Assembly: GCF_001458215.1 (NCBI RefSeq)
Contig: NZ_CYTW01000002.1
Coordinates: forward strand, 310,001 to 374,000
Direction of reading: 5' to 3'
DNA length: 64,000 nucleotides
From: Shimia thalassica
GTDB lineage: Bacteria > Pseudomonadota > Alphaproteobacteria > Rhodobacterales > Rhodobacteraceae
Part shown: positions 18,139-28,101 of the stretch, piece after piece
Layout: every line of letters begins with the position of its first letter
How positions within the stretch are numbered: the stretch's first letter is position 1
Position numbers and translations under genes: made by a program
The notes under the pieces: model-generated
What the model saw: only the letters and a program-made list of their open reading frames with translations
Databases searched by the model: none
Told to the model about the DNA's origin: nothing

Positions 18139-18693
18139 TTACTTTTCGCAGGCGCCGACCAGTTCTTCGTATTGCTGCGTGATCCAGCCAAGAGCCTCTT
18201 CCGGGTCGCGCTCTTCGATCTGGGTGGTCATCTTGCTGAAGACGGCGGCCGAGCGGCTGTCGTCGACCATCGGAATGGTTTGTGATGTGACCACGGTTTC
18301 GTAAACGAAAAAGGCGATTGCGACCAACAGGATACCGCGCAGCACGCCGAACAGGAAACCAAGCCCCTGATCCACGCCACCAAGAGCAGACCGTTGCACC
18401 AGCGATGAAAACAGCGGTGTGAACAAAGACACAACAACCAGCGACAAGGCAAACACGGCCGCAAAGGCGGCGATGATCGACAATTCACAGCTGTCAGCGA
18501 GATATTCGCCGATAACCGGAACTTCTTTGACCAGAGGTTCGACCTGTGGCGCAAACATAAACGCCAAGACTGCGGCGGCGACCCAGCCCGCAATGGCCAT
18601 AAGCTCGCGGACGACACCGCGGCTATAGGCCAGCAGAGCCGAAATAATAATGACGCCCGCAACGACGCCGTCAATGATGGTGAAACCTTCCAT
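18139..18693 (-). CDS. cvpA: CvpA family membrane protein
   Basis: 184 aa with four membrane helices. Family marks are FTIIDGVVAGVIIISALLAYSRGVVRELMAI at the N-terminus and the later GGVDQGLGFLFGVLRGIL loop. CvpA was named for colicin V production in E. coli and is linked to envelope stress. Its molecular role is unsettled. 35 bases downstream of radA. The usual partner purF is displaced to 12.8 kb. Confidence 0.94.
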   Translation of the reverse strand: MEGFTIIDGVVAGVIIISALLAYSRGVVRELMAIAGWVAAAVLAFMFAPQVEPLVKEVPVIGEYLADSCELSIIAAFAAVFALSLVVVSLFTPLFSSLVQRSALGGVDQGLGFLFGVLRGILLVAIAFFVYETVVTSQTIPMVDDSRSAAVFSKMTTQIEERDPEEALGWITQQYEELVGACEK

Positions 18694-18728
18694 GCGCTTC
18701 CCGTTCCCTCTGCCCCCTTTACAGGCGG

Positions 18729-20096
18729 CTATCCTGCTCCAAACACTTCCCCGACAAAACTGGTCAGATCCCCGAGTTGGTTGAGGGTAATACCGTCAAC
18801 CGCGAGAGATTTGCCGCCTTTTGGAGCGATTGCCGTTGTGAAACCAAGTTTTTGGGCTTCTTTCAACCTGTTTTCTGTCTGACCCACCGCTCTGAGGGCT
18901 CCAGACAGGCTGATTTCTCCAAAAACCACGGTGTCAGCCGGCAATGCGGTGTCTTCCCGTGCAGACAACAATGCGGTTGCAACGGCAAGGTCCGCTGCGG
19001 GTTCGTTGATTTTCATGCCGCCTGCAACGTTGAGGTATACATCCAATCCGGTGAAGGGGATACCGCAACGTGCCTCGAGAACGGCAAGGATCATCGCCAG
19101 CCGTCCTCCATCCCATCCGACCACTGTGCGGCGGGGCTGGGAATGCGGGCTGGGGGCGACCAGCGCCTGAAGTTCGATCAAGACGGGCCGTGTGCCTTCT
19201 ATGCCTGCAAAAACAACGCTTCCGGGGCTGGGCTGACCACGATCCGAGAGAAACAGAGCCGACGGGTTCAGTACTTGCGTAAGGCCGGCGCCTGTCATTT
19301 CGAAAACGCCAATTTCGTCTGCGGGGCCAAAGCGGTTTTTGACGGCGCGCAGGATGCGGAACTGATGACCGCGCTCGCCCTCGAAATACAAAACGGTGTC
19401 GACCATATGTTCCACGACGCGTGGCCCTGCAATCTGGCCTTCTTTGGTCACATGACCCACCAGAATGACGGCCATGCCTTTGCGTTTGGCAAAGCTGGTC
19501 AATTCATGCGCTGCGGCGCGAACCTGGCTTACGCTGCCGGGGGCGCTGCCGACAGAATCGGACCACATAGTCTGAATCGAATCGATAATGGCGAGTTGTG
19601 GCTTTTCCTGTTCCAGTGTCGTCAGGATGTCGCGCAGGTTGGTTTCGGCGGCCAGTTGCACGGGCGCATCCGTCAGATCAAGACGTTGCGCGCGCATCCG
19701 GACCTGTGCGCTGGCTTCTTCGCCGCTGACATAGATGGTTTTGATGCCCTTGCGCGCAAATTGTGCCGCGGCCTGCAACAGCAAGGTGGATTTACCAATC
19801 CCCGGATCGCCCCCGACAAGGATGGCACTTGCAGGCACAAGCCCTCCGCCCAGCACGCGGTCCAGTTCGGCAATGCCGCTGTGGGCGCGGGGGGGCGGTG
19901 TTTCTTCGGTGCGCAAATCCGTCAATGGGATGCTGCGTCCCTTCGAGACGCCAAGCGAGGCCGCAGACGGACCGGATGAAATCGGTGTATCTTCGACGAT
20001 GGTGTTCCAATCGCCGCATGCTTCGCATCGACCTGACCATTTGGTGGTAATGTTGCCGCAGGCAGAGCAGGAGAACTGGGTTTTTGATTTAGCCAT
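18729..20096 (-). CDS. radA: DNA repair protein RadA (Sms)
   Basis: 455 aa hexameric helicase-like ATPase that promotes branch migration in recombination. Zinc finger CSAC...CEAC (Cys 10, 13, 24, 27), RecA-like Walker A GGDPGIGKST near residues 95-104, the RadA-specific KNRFGPADE motif, and a C-terminal Lon-like domain (AVATALLSAREDTALPADTVVFGEISLSG). The start at 20096 (MAKSKTQFSC) is the family start; an in-frame ATG six codons upstream is less likely. Co-directional with pqiA and cvpA. Confidence 0.97.
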   Translation of the reverse strand: MAKSKTQFSCSACGNITTKWSGRCEACGDWNTIVEDTPISSGPSAASLGVSKGRSIPLTDLRTEETPPPRAHSGIAELDRVLGGGLVPASAILVGGDPGIGKSTLLLQAAAQFARKGIKTIYVSGEEASAQVRMRAQRLDLTDAPVQLAAETNLRDILTTLEQEKPQLAIIDSIQTMWSDSVGSAPGSVSQVRAAAHELTSFAKRKGMAVILVGHVTKEGQIAGPRVVEHMVDTVLYFEGERGHQFRILRAVKNRFGPADEIGVFEMTGAGLTQVLNPSALFLSDRGQPSPGSVVFAGIEGTRPVLIELQALVAPSPHSQPRRTVVGWDGGRLAMILAVLEARCGIPFTGLDVYLNVAGGMKINEPAADLAVATALLSAREDTALPADTVVFGEISLSGALRAVGQTENRLKEAQKLGFTTAIAPKGGKSLAVDGITLNQLGDLTSFVGEVFGAG

Positions 20097-20113
20097 GTTC
20101 TCGTTTTGGACCA

Positions 20114-20542
20114 CTAACGCTTGCGGGTCAAATGGCTAATGCCAATCGAGGCCAGAACACAGGCCGTGAACAGGTAAAGCCCCCATCCGGTTTGAACCGT
20201 GACATAGCCTGCGCCTTTGACGATCACCACATAAAGCGCGATCAGAAACACGTCCGCCATCGCCAGCTTCCCAAGAAACTCCAGCGCGGGCAACGTCTTG
20301 CGGCGCATCAATCCGAACTGGATCAGGGCAAGGCCAATGGTTTTCATATAAGGCGCAAAAATCGCGAGAAACGTTACAAGCAACGCCAGCGCGGCATCCG
20401 TATCCCACAGAGATTGCAGGCCGGAAATGATCGAAATCTCGCTGAGGCCGAAAATAGGCAGAATACCTGCATGCAGCAGGGGGGCGAACCACGCGACAGG
20501 GAACAGGATCAGCAGGGACAGATTGGCAAGGCGCAGGATCAT
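20114..20542 (-). CDS. Paraquat-inducible protein A-like membrane protein
   Basis: 142 aa with four predicted membrane helices. The segments FAPYMKTIGLALIQFGLM and LEFLGKLAMADVFLIALYVVIVK are the PqiA core. It is about one PqiA domain, shorter than two-domain E. coli PqiA and without its zinc ribbons. It lies next to mlaFE on the same strand; PqiA-like and Mla proteins both concern lipid traffic between membranes, so a functional link is plausible but unproven. Confidence 0.87.
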   Translation of the reverse strand: MILRLANLSLLILFPVAWFAPLLHAGILPIFGLSEISIISGLQSLWDTDAALALLVTFLAIFAPYMKTIGLALIQFGLMRRKTLPALEFLGKLAMADVFLIALYVVIVKGAGYVTVQTGWGLYLFTACVLASIGISHLTRKR

Positions 20543-20665
20543 GGGCCTAGAGCTAGGGGGCAGGGGGGCAAACTACAAGAGAGATGCTGGAATTCGCAAC
20601 AAGGGGTGTGGCCAATAAAGGCCACCAGCCCTCATGAGAAGGTCCTCAATCTCTAGCTTGTCGTC

Positions 20666-21412
20666 TTAGCGCACGGCCTCGATTGGACCTTCTGCGCTGC
20701 CCGAGATGAACTGGGTCAGGTAAGGATCGCCGGATGTGTCCATCTCGTTTACGGGGCCGGTCCACTGAATCACCCCGTCGTGCAGCATGGCGACCTTGTC
20801 GGCGATGGCGCGCACAGAGGTCATGTCGTGGGTGATGGTCATCGCAGTCGCACCCATTTCCACAACAATCTCGCGGATCAGATCGTTGATGACCCCCGAC
20901 ATAATGGGATCAAGGCCCGTTGTGGGTTCGTCGAAAAAGATTATTTCGGGTTCGGCGGCAATGGCACGGGCCAGACCGACACGTTTCTGCATGCCCCCCG
21001 ACAGTTCAGAGGGGAACAGATCGGCCACATCCGGTGTCAAACCCACGCGGCGCAGCTTTTCTATGGCGATTTCCCGCGCTTCGGCTTTGGGGCGTTTCAG
21101 GGACCCGCGCAACAGGCGGAAGGCGACGTTCTGCCAGACCGTGAGCGAGTCAAACAAGGCGCCGCCCTGAAACAACATGCCAAAGCGGGCCAGAAACGCA
21201 TCCCTGTCGCCCTTGGTGGCGTCGTTGCCATCCACGGTGATGGTGCCTTGGTCCGGTGTTAGCAGGCCGAGCACACATTTCAGCGTCACGGATTTTCCTG
21301 TGCCTGATCCGCCAATGATCACCATGGATTCACCTTTCGGCACCTCGAGGTCGACACCGCGCAGAACATGCTTTGGGCCAAAGGACTTATGGACGTTTTC
21401 GAATGTGATCAT
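20666..21412 (-). CDS. mlaF: Phospholipid transport ABC ATPase, MlaF type
   Basis: 248 aa. ATPase of the MCE-type lipid transporter between inner and outer membrane. Walker A GGSGTGKS (residues ~36-43), signature LSGGMQKRVGLARA, Walker B IIFFDEPTTGLDP and switch His in ITHDMTS. The LSGGM signature is typical of MlaF/Ttg2A. The start at 21412 overlaps the mlaE stop (ATGA); a longer upstream frame lies inside mlaE. No MlaD (MCE) gene is adjacent. Confidence 0.94.
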   Translation of the reverse strand: MITFENVHKSFGPKHVLRGVDLEVPKGESMVIIGGSGTGKSVTLKCVLGLLTPDQGTITVDGNDATKGDRDAFLARFGMLFQGGALFDSLTVWQNVAFRLLRGSLKRPKAEAREIAIEKLRRVGLTPDVADLFPSELSGGMQKRVGLARAIAAEPEIIFFDEPTTGLDPIMSGVINDLIREIVVEMGATAMTITHDMTSVRAIADKVAMLHDGVIQWTGPVNEMDTSGDPYLTQFISGSAEGPIEAVR

Positions 21413-22194
21413 GATGTGAAAAACAACGATGTAAGCAGGAAGTTTGCAGCCAGAATAAGAACCGCCGCCGCCTGAACGCTTGCTTTGGTCGCGGCCCCGA
21501 CGCCCTGTGCGCCCCGGCCAGAGTTCATGCCATAGTAGCACCCCATGGTGGCGGAAATGCCGCCAAAGACTGATCCCTTGATCAGCGAGGATACGATGTC
21601 GCTGCGCTGAAGGAAATCCACGGTATTCTGGACATATGTGGCAGGGTTAAAGCCCAACTGCTTGGTGCCGACAACAAACCCGCCATAGATGCCGATGATA
21701 TCGCCAATGCCGACCAAAACGGGCACGACAATCAATGCGGCCAGCAAACGCGGTGCAGTCAGATATTTCATCGGGTGGGTGGACAGCGTGGTCAGCGCGT
21801 CAATCTGTTCGGTGACTTTCATTGTTGCGATTTCGGCCGCGATGGATGACGTCACACGGGCCGCAACCATAAGACCGACCAGAACGGGGCCCAGTTCGCG
21901 CACCATGCCGATGGCAACAATTTGCGGAACAACGGCCTCTGCTGAGAAACGACTGCCACCATCATAGATTTGCAAGGCAAGCGCACCGCCGGTGAAAATG
22001 GCGGTCAACCCGACCACCGGAAGCGAAAGCCAGCCGATGTTGAACAGGGCCATCAGAAATTCGCGCCCGTAAAACGGCGGGCGAAAGATATGGCTAAGCG
22101 CGGACAGGGCGAACAGGGTCACCTGTCCGATCAGCCCGAAAAACGCGAGCGTTGCGCGCCCGAGCGCCGCAAGGGGGGCCGTAAGGATCATCAT
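21409..22194 (-). CDS. mlaE: Phospholipid transport ABC permease, MlaE type
   Basis: 261 aa membrane permease with about five helices. MlaE marks are [12 protein letters not shown]...[32 protein letters not shown] and [14 protein letters not shown]. It overlaps alr upstream and mlaF downstream by 4 bases each, so alr, mlaE and mlaF are probably translationally coupled. The usual substrate-binding partners MlaD, MlaC and MlaB are not in the window. Confidence 0.95.
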   Translation of the reverse strand: MMILTAPLAALGRATLAFFGLIGQVTLFALSALSHIFRPPFYGREFLMALFNIGWLSLPVVGLTAIFTGGALALQIYDGGSRFSAEAVVPQIVAIGMVRELGPVLVGLMVAARVTSSIAAEIATMKVTEQIDALTTLSTHPMKYLTAPRLLAALIVVPVLVGIGDIIGIYGGFVVGTKQLGFNPATYVQNTVDFLQRSDIVSSLIKGSVFGGISATMGCYYGMNSGRGAQGVGAATKASVQAAAVLILAANFLLTSLFFTS

Positions 22195-23222
22195 TTATAC
22201 CGTCGCGTATAGCGCGCACCCAGAGACGTCAGAATTTCATATCCGATGGTGTCTGCCGCGGCCGCAACCGTATCAACCGACTGGTGCGGGCCAATCAAAT
22301 CAAGATGGGATGGCTCTTCGCTCAAATCCGTCACGTCCACGCCGATCATATCCATCGAAATCCGGCCAATAATCTTACAGGCCGTGTCACCGGAATGAAC
22401 CCATGCTTTTTCGCCCATTCCACGGATGATGCCGTCTGCATAGCCGGCTGCGATGGTGGCCACGCGGCTGGGACGGTCGGCCATCCATGTGTTGGAATAT
22501 CCGACGGTTTCGCCTTCTTCGACGTCCCGGATCTGGATCACGGGCACCGACAGACCCGCCACGGGCAGGGCCTCGATATAGGGCATACCGCCATAAAGAC
22601 CGATACCGGGGCGCGTGAGGTCAAAATGATAATCGTCCCCCAACAGGATGCCACCTGTCGCGGCCAGCGATCTTGGGGCATCAACCCCTTCGGTCATTTC
22701 TTTGAACACGCGCAATTGGGTCGGGTTCATCGGGTGCTCGGGATCATCGGCGCACGCAAGGTGTGACATGATCAAGGTCGGGTTCTGGCTGACCACAAGG
22801 TCGCGAACCGCAGCCCATTCTCCGGCTTCCATTCCTAGACGGTTCATCCCCGTGTCCAGCTGGACGCCAAAAGGCGCGCCGGGCAGGGCTTCGACATGGC
22901 GCAACATCTGATCGATAGAATTCAGCATCGGCGTAAGCTGCATGTCAGAAATCATGTCTGTGTCGCCCGCCATATGGCCGGAAAAAACACTGATTTCCGG
23001 ACCTGGCCCAAGGGCCTGACGCAGCGAGGCGCCTTCTTCTGTGGCGGCGACAAAGAACTTGCGCACGCCCGCATGTGCCAGCGCACGGGCAAGGCGGTCC
23101 GCGCCAAGCCCATATCCGTCCGCTTTGACCACAGCTGCTGTTTCGCAGTTGGTCATGGAATCAAGCGCCTTCCAGTTCGAAATCAGCGCGTCGATGTCAA
23201 TTGTAAGTATACCGGTAGCCAT
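22191..23222 (-). CDS. alr: Alanine racemase
   Basis: 343 aa PLP enzyme that makes D-alanine for peptidoglycan. The PLP lysine is in [13 protein letters not shown] (Lys ~34). Later motifs are [13 protein letters not shown], the [11 protein letters not shown] segment and the catalytic Tyr region VGYSNTW, and [12 protein letters not shown]. Start 23222; normal length, slightly short at the C-terminus. First gene of the alr-mlaE-mlaF overlap group. Confidence 0.96.
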   Translation of the reverse strand: MATGILTIDIDALISNWKALDSMTNCETAAVVKADGYGLGADRLARALAHAGVRKFFVAATEEGASLRQALGPGPEISVFSGHMAGDTDMISDMQLTPMLNSIDQMLRHVEALPGAPFGVQLDTGMNRLGMEAGEWAAVRDLVVSQNPTLIMSHLACADDPEHPMNPTQLRVFKEMTEGVDAPRSLAATGGILLGDDYHFDLTRPGIGLYGGMPYIEALPVAGLSVPVIQIRDVEEGETVGYSNTWMADRPSRVATIAAGYADGIIRGMGEKAWVHSGDTACKIIGRISMDMIGVDVTDLSEEPSHLDLIGPHQSVDTVAAAADTIGYEILTSLGARYTRRYK

Positions 23223-23382
23223 GGCTGTTTGTTGACGGCTCGCAAGCCGAGGTCAAGAGGGAATGGAGCGAACATACCACGAGACAGAGGCGCATGGCGG
23301 CTCTGTGCCGCTTTTGCGATATCGCTCGAAGGGCAGATGGTGCGATTTTTGCGCCGCATCCAAAGAAACGGCGCAAAAAGGA

Positions 23383-24870
23383 TCAGAACCCGACGTCTTC
23401 GTTTTGCTGCCAAGGTTTCACGAGATTCCCGAAACGGGTGAACTGTGCCTCGAACGACAGATCAACGGTGCCAATCGGGCCGTGACGCTGTTTGCCGACG
23501 ATGACTTCGGCGCGGCCATGCAGGCGTTCCATCGCTTCTTTCCATTCCTCAAGGCGCTCGAGTTCGTGATCGCCCGGCTTTTCGCGTTCTTTGTAGTATT
23601 CCTCGCGGAACACGAACATCACCACGTCGGCATCCTGCTCGATTGATCCCGATTCCCGAAGATCCGAGAGCATGGGGCGTTTATCATCTCGGCTTTCCAC
23701 CTGACGCGACAGCTGGGACAGCGCGATAACGGGAATGTTCAATTCCTTGGCAATCGCCTTCATCCCCATCGAGATTTCGGCAATTTCGTTCACACGGTTT
23801 TCGGCCATGCCGCGGCACAGCTGCAAATAGTCGATGATCAACACATCCAGACCATGCGTCCGCTTCAATCGACGTGCGCGCGCAGCCAGCTGTGAAATTG
23901 GCAGGGCAGGGGTGTCATCGATAAAAAGAGGGCAGGCTTCGAGATCCTTGGCGGCATCAACAAAGCGGCGGAATTCAGATTCAGTCAGGTCACCCTGACG
24001 AATCTTGTGTGACGAAATCTCGGAGGCTTCGGCCAGAATACGCCCCGCCAACTGTTCGGCGCTCATCTCGAGAGAGAAGAACCCGACCACACCACCTTCG
24101 ACCGCACCTTCGGTGCCGTCCGAACGCTTGCCGCGCTTATACGCTTTGGCAACGTTGAACGCGATGTTGGTCGCCAGCGAGGTTTTCCCCATCGACGGGC
24201 GTCCCGCAAGGATCAAAAGGTCAGACGGGTGAAGGCCGCCAAGCTGTTTGTCGAGATCGTCCAGCCCGGTTGAGACACCGGCCATACCGCCCCCGCGTTC
24301 ATAGGCCTGATTGGTGACGTTAACGGCCTCGGTCACGGCCTTCAGGAACGAGACAAACCCGCTTTCGGTCGTGCCCTGTTCGGACAGTTGGTACAAAGCC
24401 TGTTCTGCTTCGACGATCTGTTCTTTGGGTTCGGACGCAACATCAACCTTTTGCGCTTTGGTCGCGATGTTGTTGCCAAGGCCGATCAGCTCGCGCCGGA
24501 TCGCCATGTCATAGATCATTTGGGCATAGTCACGGGCAGCAAATGCCGAGATCGCCGCCCCCGCCAGACGTGCAAGATAGGCCGGACCACCCAGTTCTTT
24601 CAGGCCGTCGTCATCTTCCAGAAACGCTTTGAGCGTGACGGGCGTGGCAAGGTTGTTTTTGGCGATGCGCGCTGCAGCCACTTCGTAGATGCGGGCGTGG
24701 ACCGGATCGTAAAAGTGGCTTGAATTGATGATCGACGCAACCCGATCATAGATGTCGTTGTTTGTCAGAATGGCACCCAGAAGCTGTTGTTCAGCCTCGA
24801 TGGAATGCGGCATCGGATCCGCGGCGTCCTGTGTTTCGCCAGTCGGATTGATCGTCGAGATTTCGTTCAT
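23383..24870 (-). CDS. dnaB: Replicative DNA helicase DnaB
   Basis: 495 aa hexameric fork helicase. N-terminal domain with MPHSIEAEQQLLGAILTNNDIYDRV, then a RecA-like C-terminal domain with Walker A AGRPSMGKTSLA, VGFFSLEMSAEQLAGR, Walker B VLIIDYLQLC and the H4 loop SQLSRQVESRDDKRPMLSDLRESGSIEQDAD. No intein is seen. Length is normal. 161 bases separate it from alr. Confidence 0.98.
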   Translation of the reverse strand: MNEISTINPTGETQDAADPMPHSIEAEQQLLGAILTNNDIYDRVASIINSSHFYDPVHARIYEVAAARIAKNNLATPVTLKAFLEDDDGLKELGGPAYLARLAGAAISAFAARDYAQMIYDMAIRRELIGLGNNIATKAQKVDVASEPKEQIVEAEQALYQLSEQGTTESGFVSFLKAVTEAVNVTNQAYERGGGMAGVSTGLDDLDKQLGGLHPSDLLILAGRPSMGKTSLATNIAFNVAKAYKRGKRSDGTEGAVEGGVVGFFSLEMSAEQLAGRILAEASEISSHKIRQGDLTESEFRRFVDAAKDLEACPLFIDDTPALPISQLAARARRLKRTHGLDVLIIDYLQLCRGMAENRVNEIAEISMGMKAIAKELNIPVIALSQLSRQVESRDDKRPMLSDLRESGSIEQDADVVMFVFREEYYKEREKPGDHELERLEEWKEAMERLHGRAEVIVGKQRHGPIGTVDLSFEAQFTRFGNLVKPWQQNEDVGF

Positions 24871-25115
24871 ATTGGCCTGTCTCCCCAGTAAGGGCTTTTT
24901 ACGGGATTTGCGCGCGGAGTGCCATCTGGGAAAAGCTGTGGATAAGCCGCCTCAAAACCTGTGTATGCTTTTGGCTCGGGAACAGCTTTATCACATTTGG
25001 CACCATATTTCGATCACCAAGATCAGCTTGCCACAACAGGTAGATCCGCCAGAGTGAGTCCGCGCGGAGTTTTCCACAAACTATCCCCAGCATATTTTTG
25101 CGTGTTGCGACGAAA

Positions 25116-25138
25116 AAACCACCGCGTGGCGGTGGTTT
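25116..25138 (-). terminator. Terminator of pyrE
   Basis: AAACCACCGC (25116-25125) and GCGGTGGTTT (25129-25138) are exact complements with a 3-base loop. On the minus strand a T-run continues at 25115-25113, 32 bases after the pyrE stop. The rest of the 299-base gap (24871-25169) should hold the dnaB promoter; I see nothing else in it. Confidence 0.85.
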
Positions 25139-25169
25139 CCCCTGTCTTCAAATACTTAGCGCGGAAAGC

Positions 25170-25850
25170 TTAGGCTTTCTTGTTGGCTTCCTGCCATTCA
25201 CGCGGAGACTTGAGGAATTTTTCCACTTCCGCCAGCGTGTCTTCGCCAAAGGCACCCTGCGCGCGCGCTTCGGCCAGAACGTCCCACCATGTGCACAGGT
25301 AGTGCAGATCAACACCGTGATCGCCCAGTGTTTTGGTCGTCTCGGGGAAGATGTCGTAATAGAAGATGACGGCGGTATGGCCACAGGTCGCGCCGGTTTC
25401 ACGGATAGCATCCACAAACGACAGCTTGGAGCCACCGTCAGTTGTCAGATCTTCCACCAGCAGGACGCGCTCGCCTTCGCTCATCGCGCCTTCGATCCGG
25501 GCATTTTTACCGTAACCTTTGGGCTTTTTGCGAACATAGGTCATGGGCAGGGCCATGCGCTCGGCCACAAGTGCAGCAAACGGGATACCCGCTGTTTCGC
25601 CGCCGGCAATGTTGTCAAAGGCTTCGAAACCCGCGTTGCGCATAACGGTGACAGTCATGAAATCCATCAGGGTAGAGCGAATGCGCGGATAGGAGATCAG
25701 CTTGCGACAATCGATATAGCTGGGCGAGGGCAGACCGGACGCCAGCGTATAAGGCTCGTCAGTGTTAAAGTTCACCGCGCCGATTTCCAGCAGCATACGC
25801 GCTGTCAGGCGGGCGATTTCCTCTTGCGAGGGATAAGTGGTGGGGATCAT
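25170..25850 (-). CDS. pyrE: Orotate phosphoribosyltransferase
   Basis: 226 aa. Converts orotate and PRPP to OMP in pyrimidine synthesis. The PRPP-binding loop is [14 protein letters not shown], with catalytic-site residues in [19 protein letters not shown]. Length is normal for the alphaproteobacterial form. 37 bases downstream of pyrC, probably one transcript, ending at the hairpin at 25116-25138. Confidence 0.96.
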   Translation of the reverse strand: MIPTTYPSQEEIARLTARMLLEIGAVNFNTDEPYTLASGLPSPSYIDCRKLISYPRIRSTLMDFMTVTVMRNAGFEAFDNIAGGETAGIPFAALVAERMALPMTYVRKKPKGYGKNARIEGAMSEGERVLLVEDLTTDGGSKLSFVDAIRETGATCGHTAVIFYYDIFPETTKTLGDHGVDLHYLCTWWDVLAEARAQGAFGEDTLAEVEKFLKSPREWQEANKKA

Positions 25851-25887
25851 TGCAATGTCCTCTCGGATGGGGGCAAGGAATTTGAAG

Positions 25888-26931
25888 TCAGCTGCTGACC
25901 GACCAGAAAAGCGGGAAGCCGGGGTCGAAAACAGTCACGGTATGATCGCCAGCGGGCAAAGTCTTTGGGTATGTGACTTCGTCGTCGCCCTTGGTCAAAG
26001 TGATTGTCTCGTCGTTTATCGGCAGGCCATAGAACGCGGGGCCGTGGCGCGAAATGAAGCCTTCCAGCTTGTCCAGGGCGCCAGATTTTTCAAAAGTCTG
26101 GGCCAGAATGGACAGGGCGTTGGGGGCGGTAAAGCATCCCGCCGAACAGCATTCGCTTTCTTTGGCGTGTGTCGGATGTGGCGCGCTGTCGGTGCCAAGG
26201 AAGAACCGCTTGTCGCCCGAAACGGCGGCGGCCAGCAAGGCTTCGCGGTGGACGCCGCGCTTCAGAATTGGAAGACAGTAATAGTGCGGGCGCATACCGC
26301 CCACCAACATGTCGTTGCGATCCAGAATAAGGTGCTGAACGGTGATCGTCGCGCCCAGATCCTTTTCATTTGCCAGAACATAGTCAGCACCATCCTTGGT
26401 GGTGATATGCTCCATGACCACGCGCAAGCCGGGGGTGGCTTTGCGAACGGGATCCAGAACGCGGTCGATGAACACGGCCTCGCGGTCAAAAATGTCAATG
26501 TCGCGGTCTGTGACCTCGCCATGCACACACAGGGGGCAGCCGATTTCGGCCATTTTTTCGAGTACTGCGCGGACATTGTCAAAGTTCTGCACGCCCGAGG
26601 CCGAGTTGGTGGTGGCACCAGCAGGGTAGAGTTTGACCGCCTTGATCAATCCGCTTGCATGGGCGGCGGCCACGTCTTCGGGATCGGTGTTCTCGGTCAG
26701 ATACAATGTCATCAACGGCTCGAACGACATGCCTTCGGGCAGGGCGGCCAGAATGCGATCGCGATAGGCTGCGGCCTGATCGCCGGTCACAACCGGCGGC
26801 ACAAGGTTCGGCATGATGATCGCGCGGGCGAAATGGCGTGCGGTCTCTGGCAGCACTGTCTGCAACATGGCGCCATCGCGCAGGTGCAGGTGCCAGTCGT
26901 CGGGGCGGGCAATCGTGAGGCTTTGGGTCAT
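25888..26931 (-). CDS. pyrC: Dihydroorotase, class II (PyrC)
   Basis: 347 aa zinc enzyme that cyclises carbamoyl aspartate to dihydroorotate. N-terminal metal motif [13 protein letters not shown], the carboxylated Lys region [29 protein letters not shown] and the C-terminal FLGTDSAPH with the catalytic Asp. It matches the short E. coli-type dihydroorotase rather than PyrX/AllB. Upstream of pyrE on the same strand. Confidence 0.97.
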   Translation of the reverse strand: MTQSLTIARPDDWHLHLRDGAMLQTVLPETARHFARAIIMPNLVPPVVTGDQAAAYRDRILAALPEGMSFEPLMTLYLTENTDPEDVAAAHASGLIKAVKLYPAGATTNSASGVQNFDNVRAVLEKMAEIGCPLCVHGEVTDRDIDIFDREAVFIDRVLDPVRKATPGLRVVMEHITTKDGADYVLANEKDLGATITVQHLILDRNDMLVGGMRPHYYCLPILKRGVHREALLAAAVSGDKRFFLGTDSAPHPTHAKESECCSAGCFTAPNALSILAQTFEKSGALDKLEGFISRHGPAFYGLPINDETITLTKGDDEVTYPKTLPAGDHTVTVFDPGFPLFWSVSS

Positions 26932-26989
26932 GTCTGCCGCTTACACAAAAGCGCGGCTTCGCGCCAGTAGGGAGCGGCAGAAATCTGCT

Positions 26990-27937
26990 TTATAAGCTGA
27001 CGGTCGTGCCGGTTGCTTCCAGTTCAAGCGCTTCGAGACGGTGCAGAAACTTGTGAGAGCGCATCCGGCAAACCACGTTGGCACAGAGCAATGCCTCGAG
27101 AACCGGACGTTTTTGAACCTGAAGGGCCGCAGAAAGACGTTCCAGATAGGGCGGATAGCTGCGCCGCGCGCGCGCCATGGAATGAAAGCTGTCTTCGCTG
27201 AGGGTGCCTGCAGCGACCTTGGCCAGAATGCGGAACAGCAGTTGCATTTCTAGGAGGTCGTTTTCGAGGTTGCCGCCCATAAAGGGCATACGCAGGTTGG
27301 TCACGTTGGGGCGTGTGAACATGCCCGCATGTATCGCGTCCATCGTTTCCTGCGGATCGTGAATGACATAGGCATGAGACGCCGCATCCAGCATATCGGG
27401 TGCATATCCATATCGATCCGAAAACGAGGTGCGCCGCATGTTCGAGAACCGATTGTCCCAGCCCGAAATGCGCGGGTCCAGTGTCGCCTGCGGCTGGATC
27501 GCCACAACTTTGGCACCGGGTGCTGTGACCGAAAACGCAGCTGCCGCATAGGCGCAGCCAGGGCCGGCACCATAAAAGACAACGTCTTTGAAGTCTTCGA
27601 ATAACCCGTCATCAACAAGCCGGTCAAAAAAGGCATACACAGCCGGATCACGGAACCATGTGTCGCCGTCGGACAGGATGCACAGATGGGACCAGCCCAG
27701 TTCGCGGACCAGTTCAAAGCCCAAAGGCTGACCTGTGTCGCCGCGGGCCTGAATGCCCTGCATCGTTTCAAAAGTGACCAAAAGCGTTGGTTTGTCTTCA
27801 ACAAAAGACGCAAAGTGCCGCGCCCCGAGAGGTTGAAGATATCCGTCTTCGTCCACGATTTCCTCAAGCTTTTTGAGCCATTGGTCGCGGTCTAAACCCA
27901 GCATTGGCACATCAAAGCCGTTAGCTGCATCCTGCAT
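26990..27937 (-). CDS. Conserved protein of unknown function, alpha/beta-like
   Basis: 315 aa, no signal peptide or membrane span. The middle shows DVVFYGAGPGCAYAAAAFSVTAPGAKVVAIQPQATLDPRISGWD. A strand, a Gly-rich elbow with Cys and a helix recall an alpha/beta-hydrolase nucleophile region. Similar roseobacter proteins are, from memory, often labelled phosphoadenosine phosphosulfate reductase, but none of the CysH cysteine motifs is here, so I do not accept that name. 58 bases upstream of pyrC on the same strand; divergent from the cox cluster. Confidence 0.8.
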   Translation of the reverse strand: MQDAANGFDVPMLGLDRDQWLKKLEEIVDEDGYLQPLGARHFASFVEDKPTLLVTFETMQGIQARGDTGQPLGFELVRELGWSHLCILSDGDTWFRDPAVYAFFDRLVDDGLFEDFKDVVFYGAGPGCAYAAAAFSVTAPGAKVVAIQPQATLDPRISGWDNRFSNMRRTSFSDRYGYAPDMLDAASHAYVIHDPQETMDAIHAGMFTRPNVTNLRMPFMGGNLENDLLEMQLLFRILAKVAAGTLSEDSFHSMARARRSYPPYLERLSAALQVQKRPVLEALLCANVVCRMRSHKFLHRLEALELEATGTTVSL

Positions 27938-28101
27938 GCCTGTTATCCTTCTTGCCTGCCCTTGCCCCTTGGCGGCGGGGATTTTTTTTCTGCGTACATG
28001 CCAATAAAGGCAAAAATGTGGAAATTGGTCGCGATTGACACAGGTTTGCTTGACGAAGCCCGCGCGCCTCGTGCAGCTTCACGTTGAAACGGGGGGACAG
28101 A

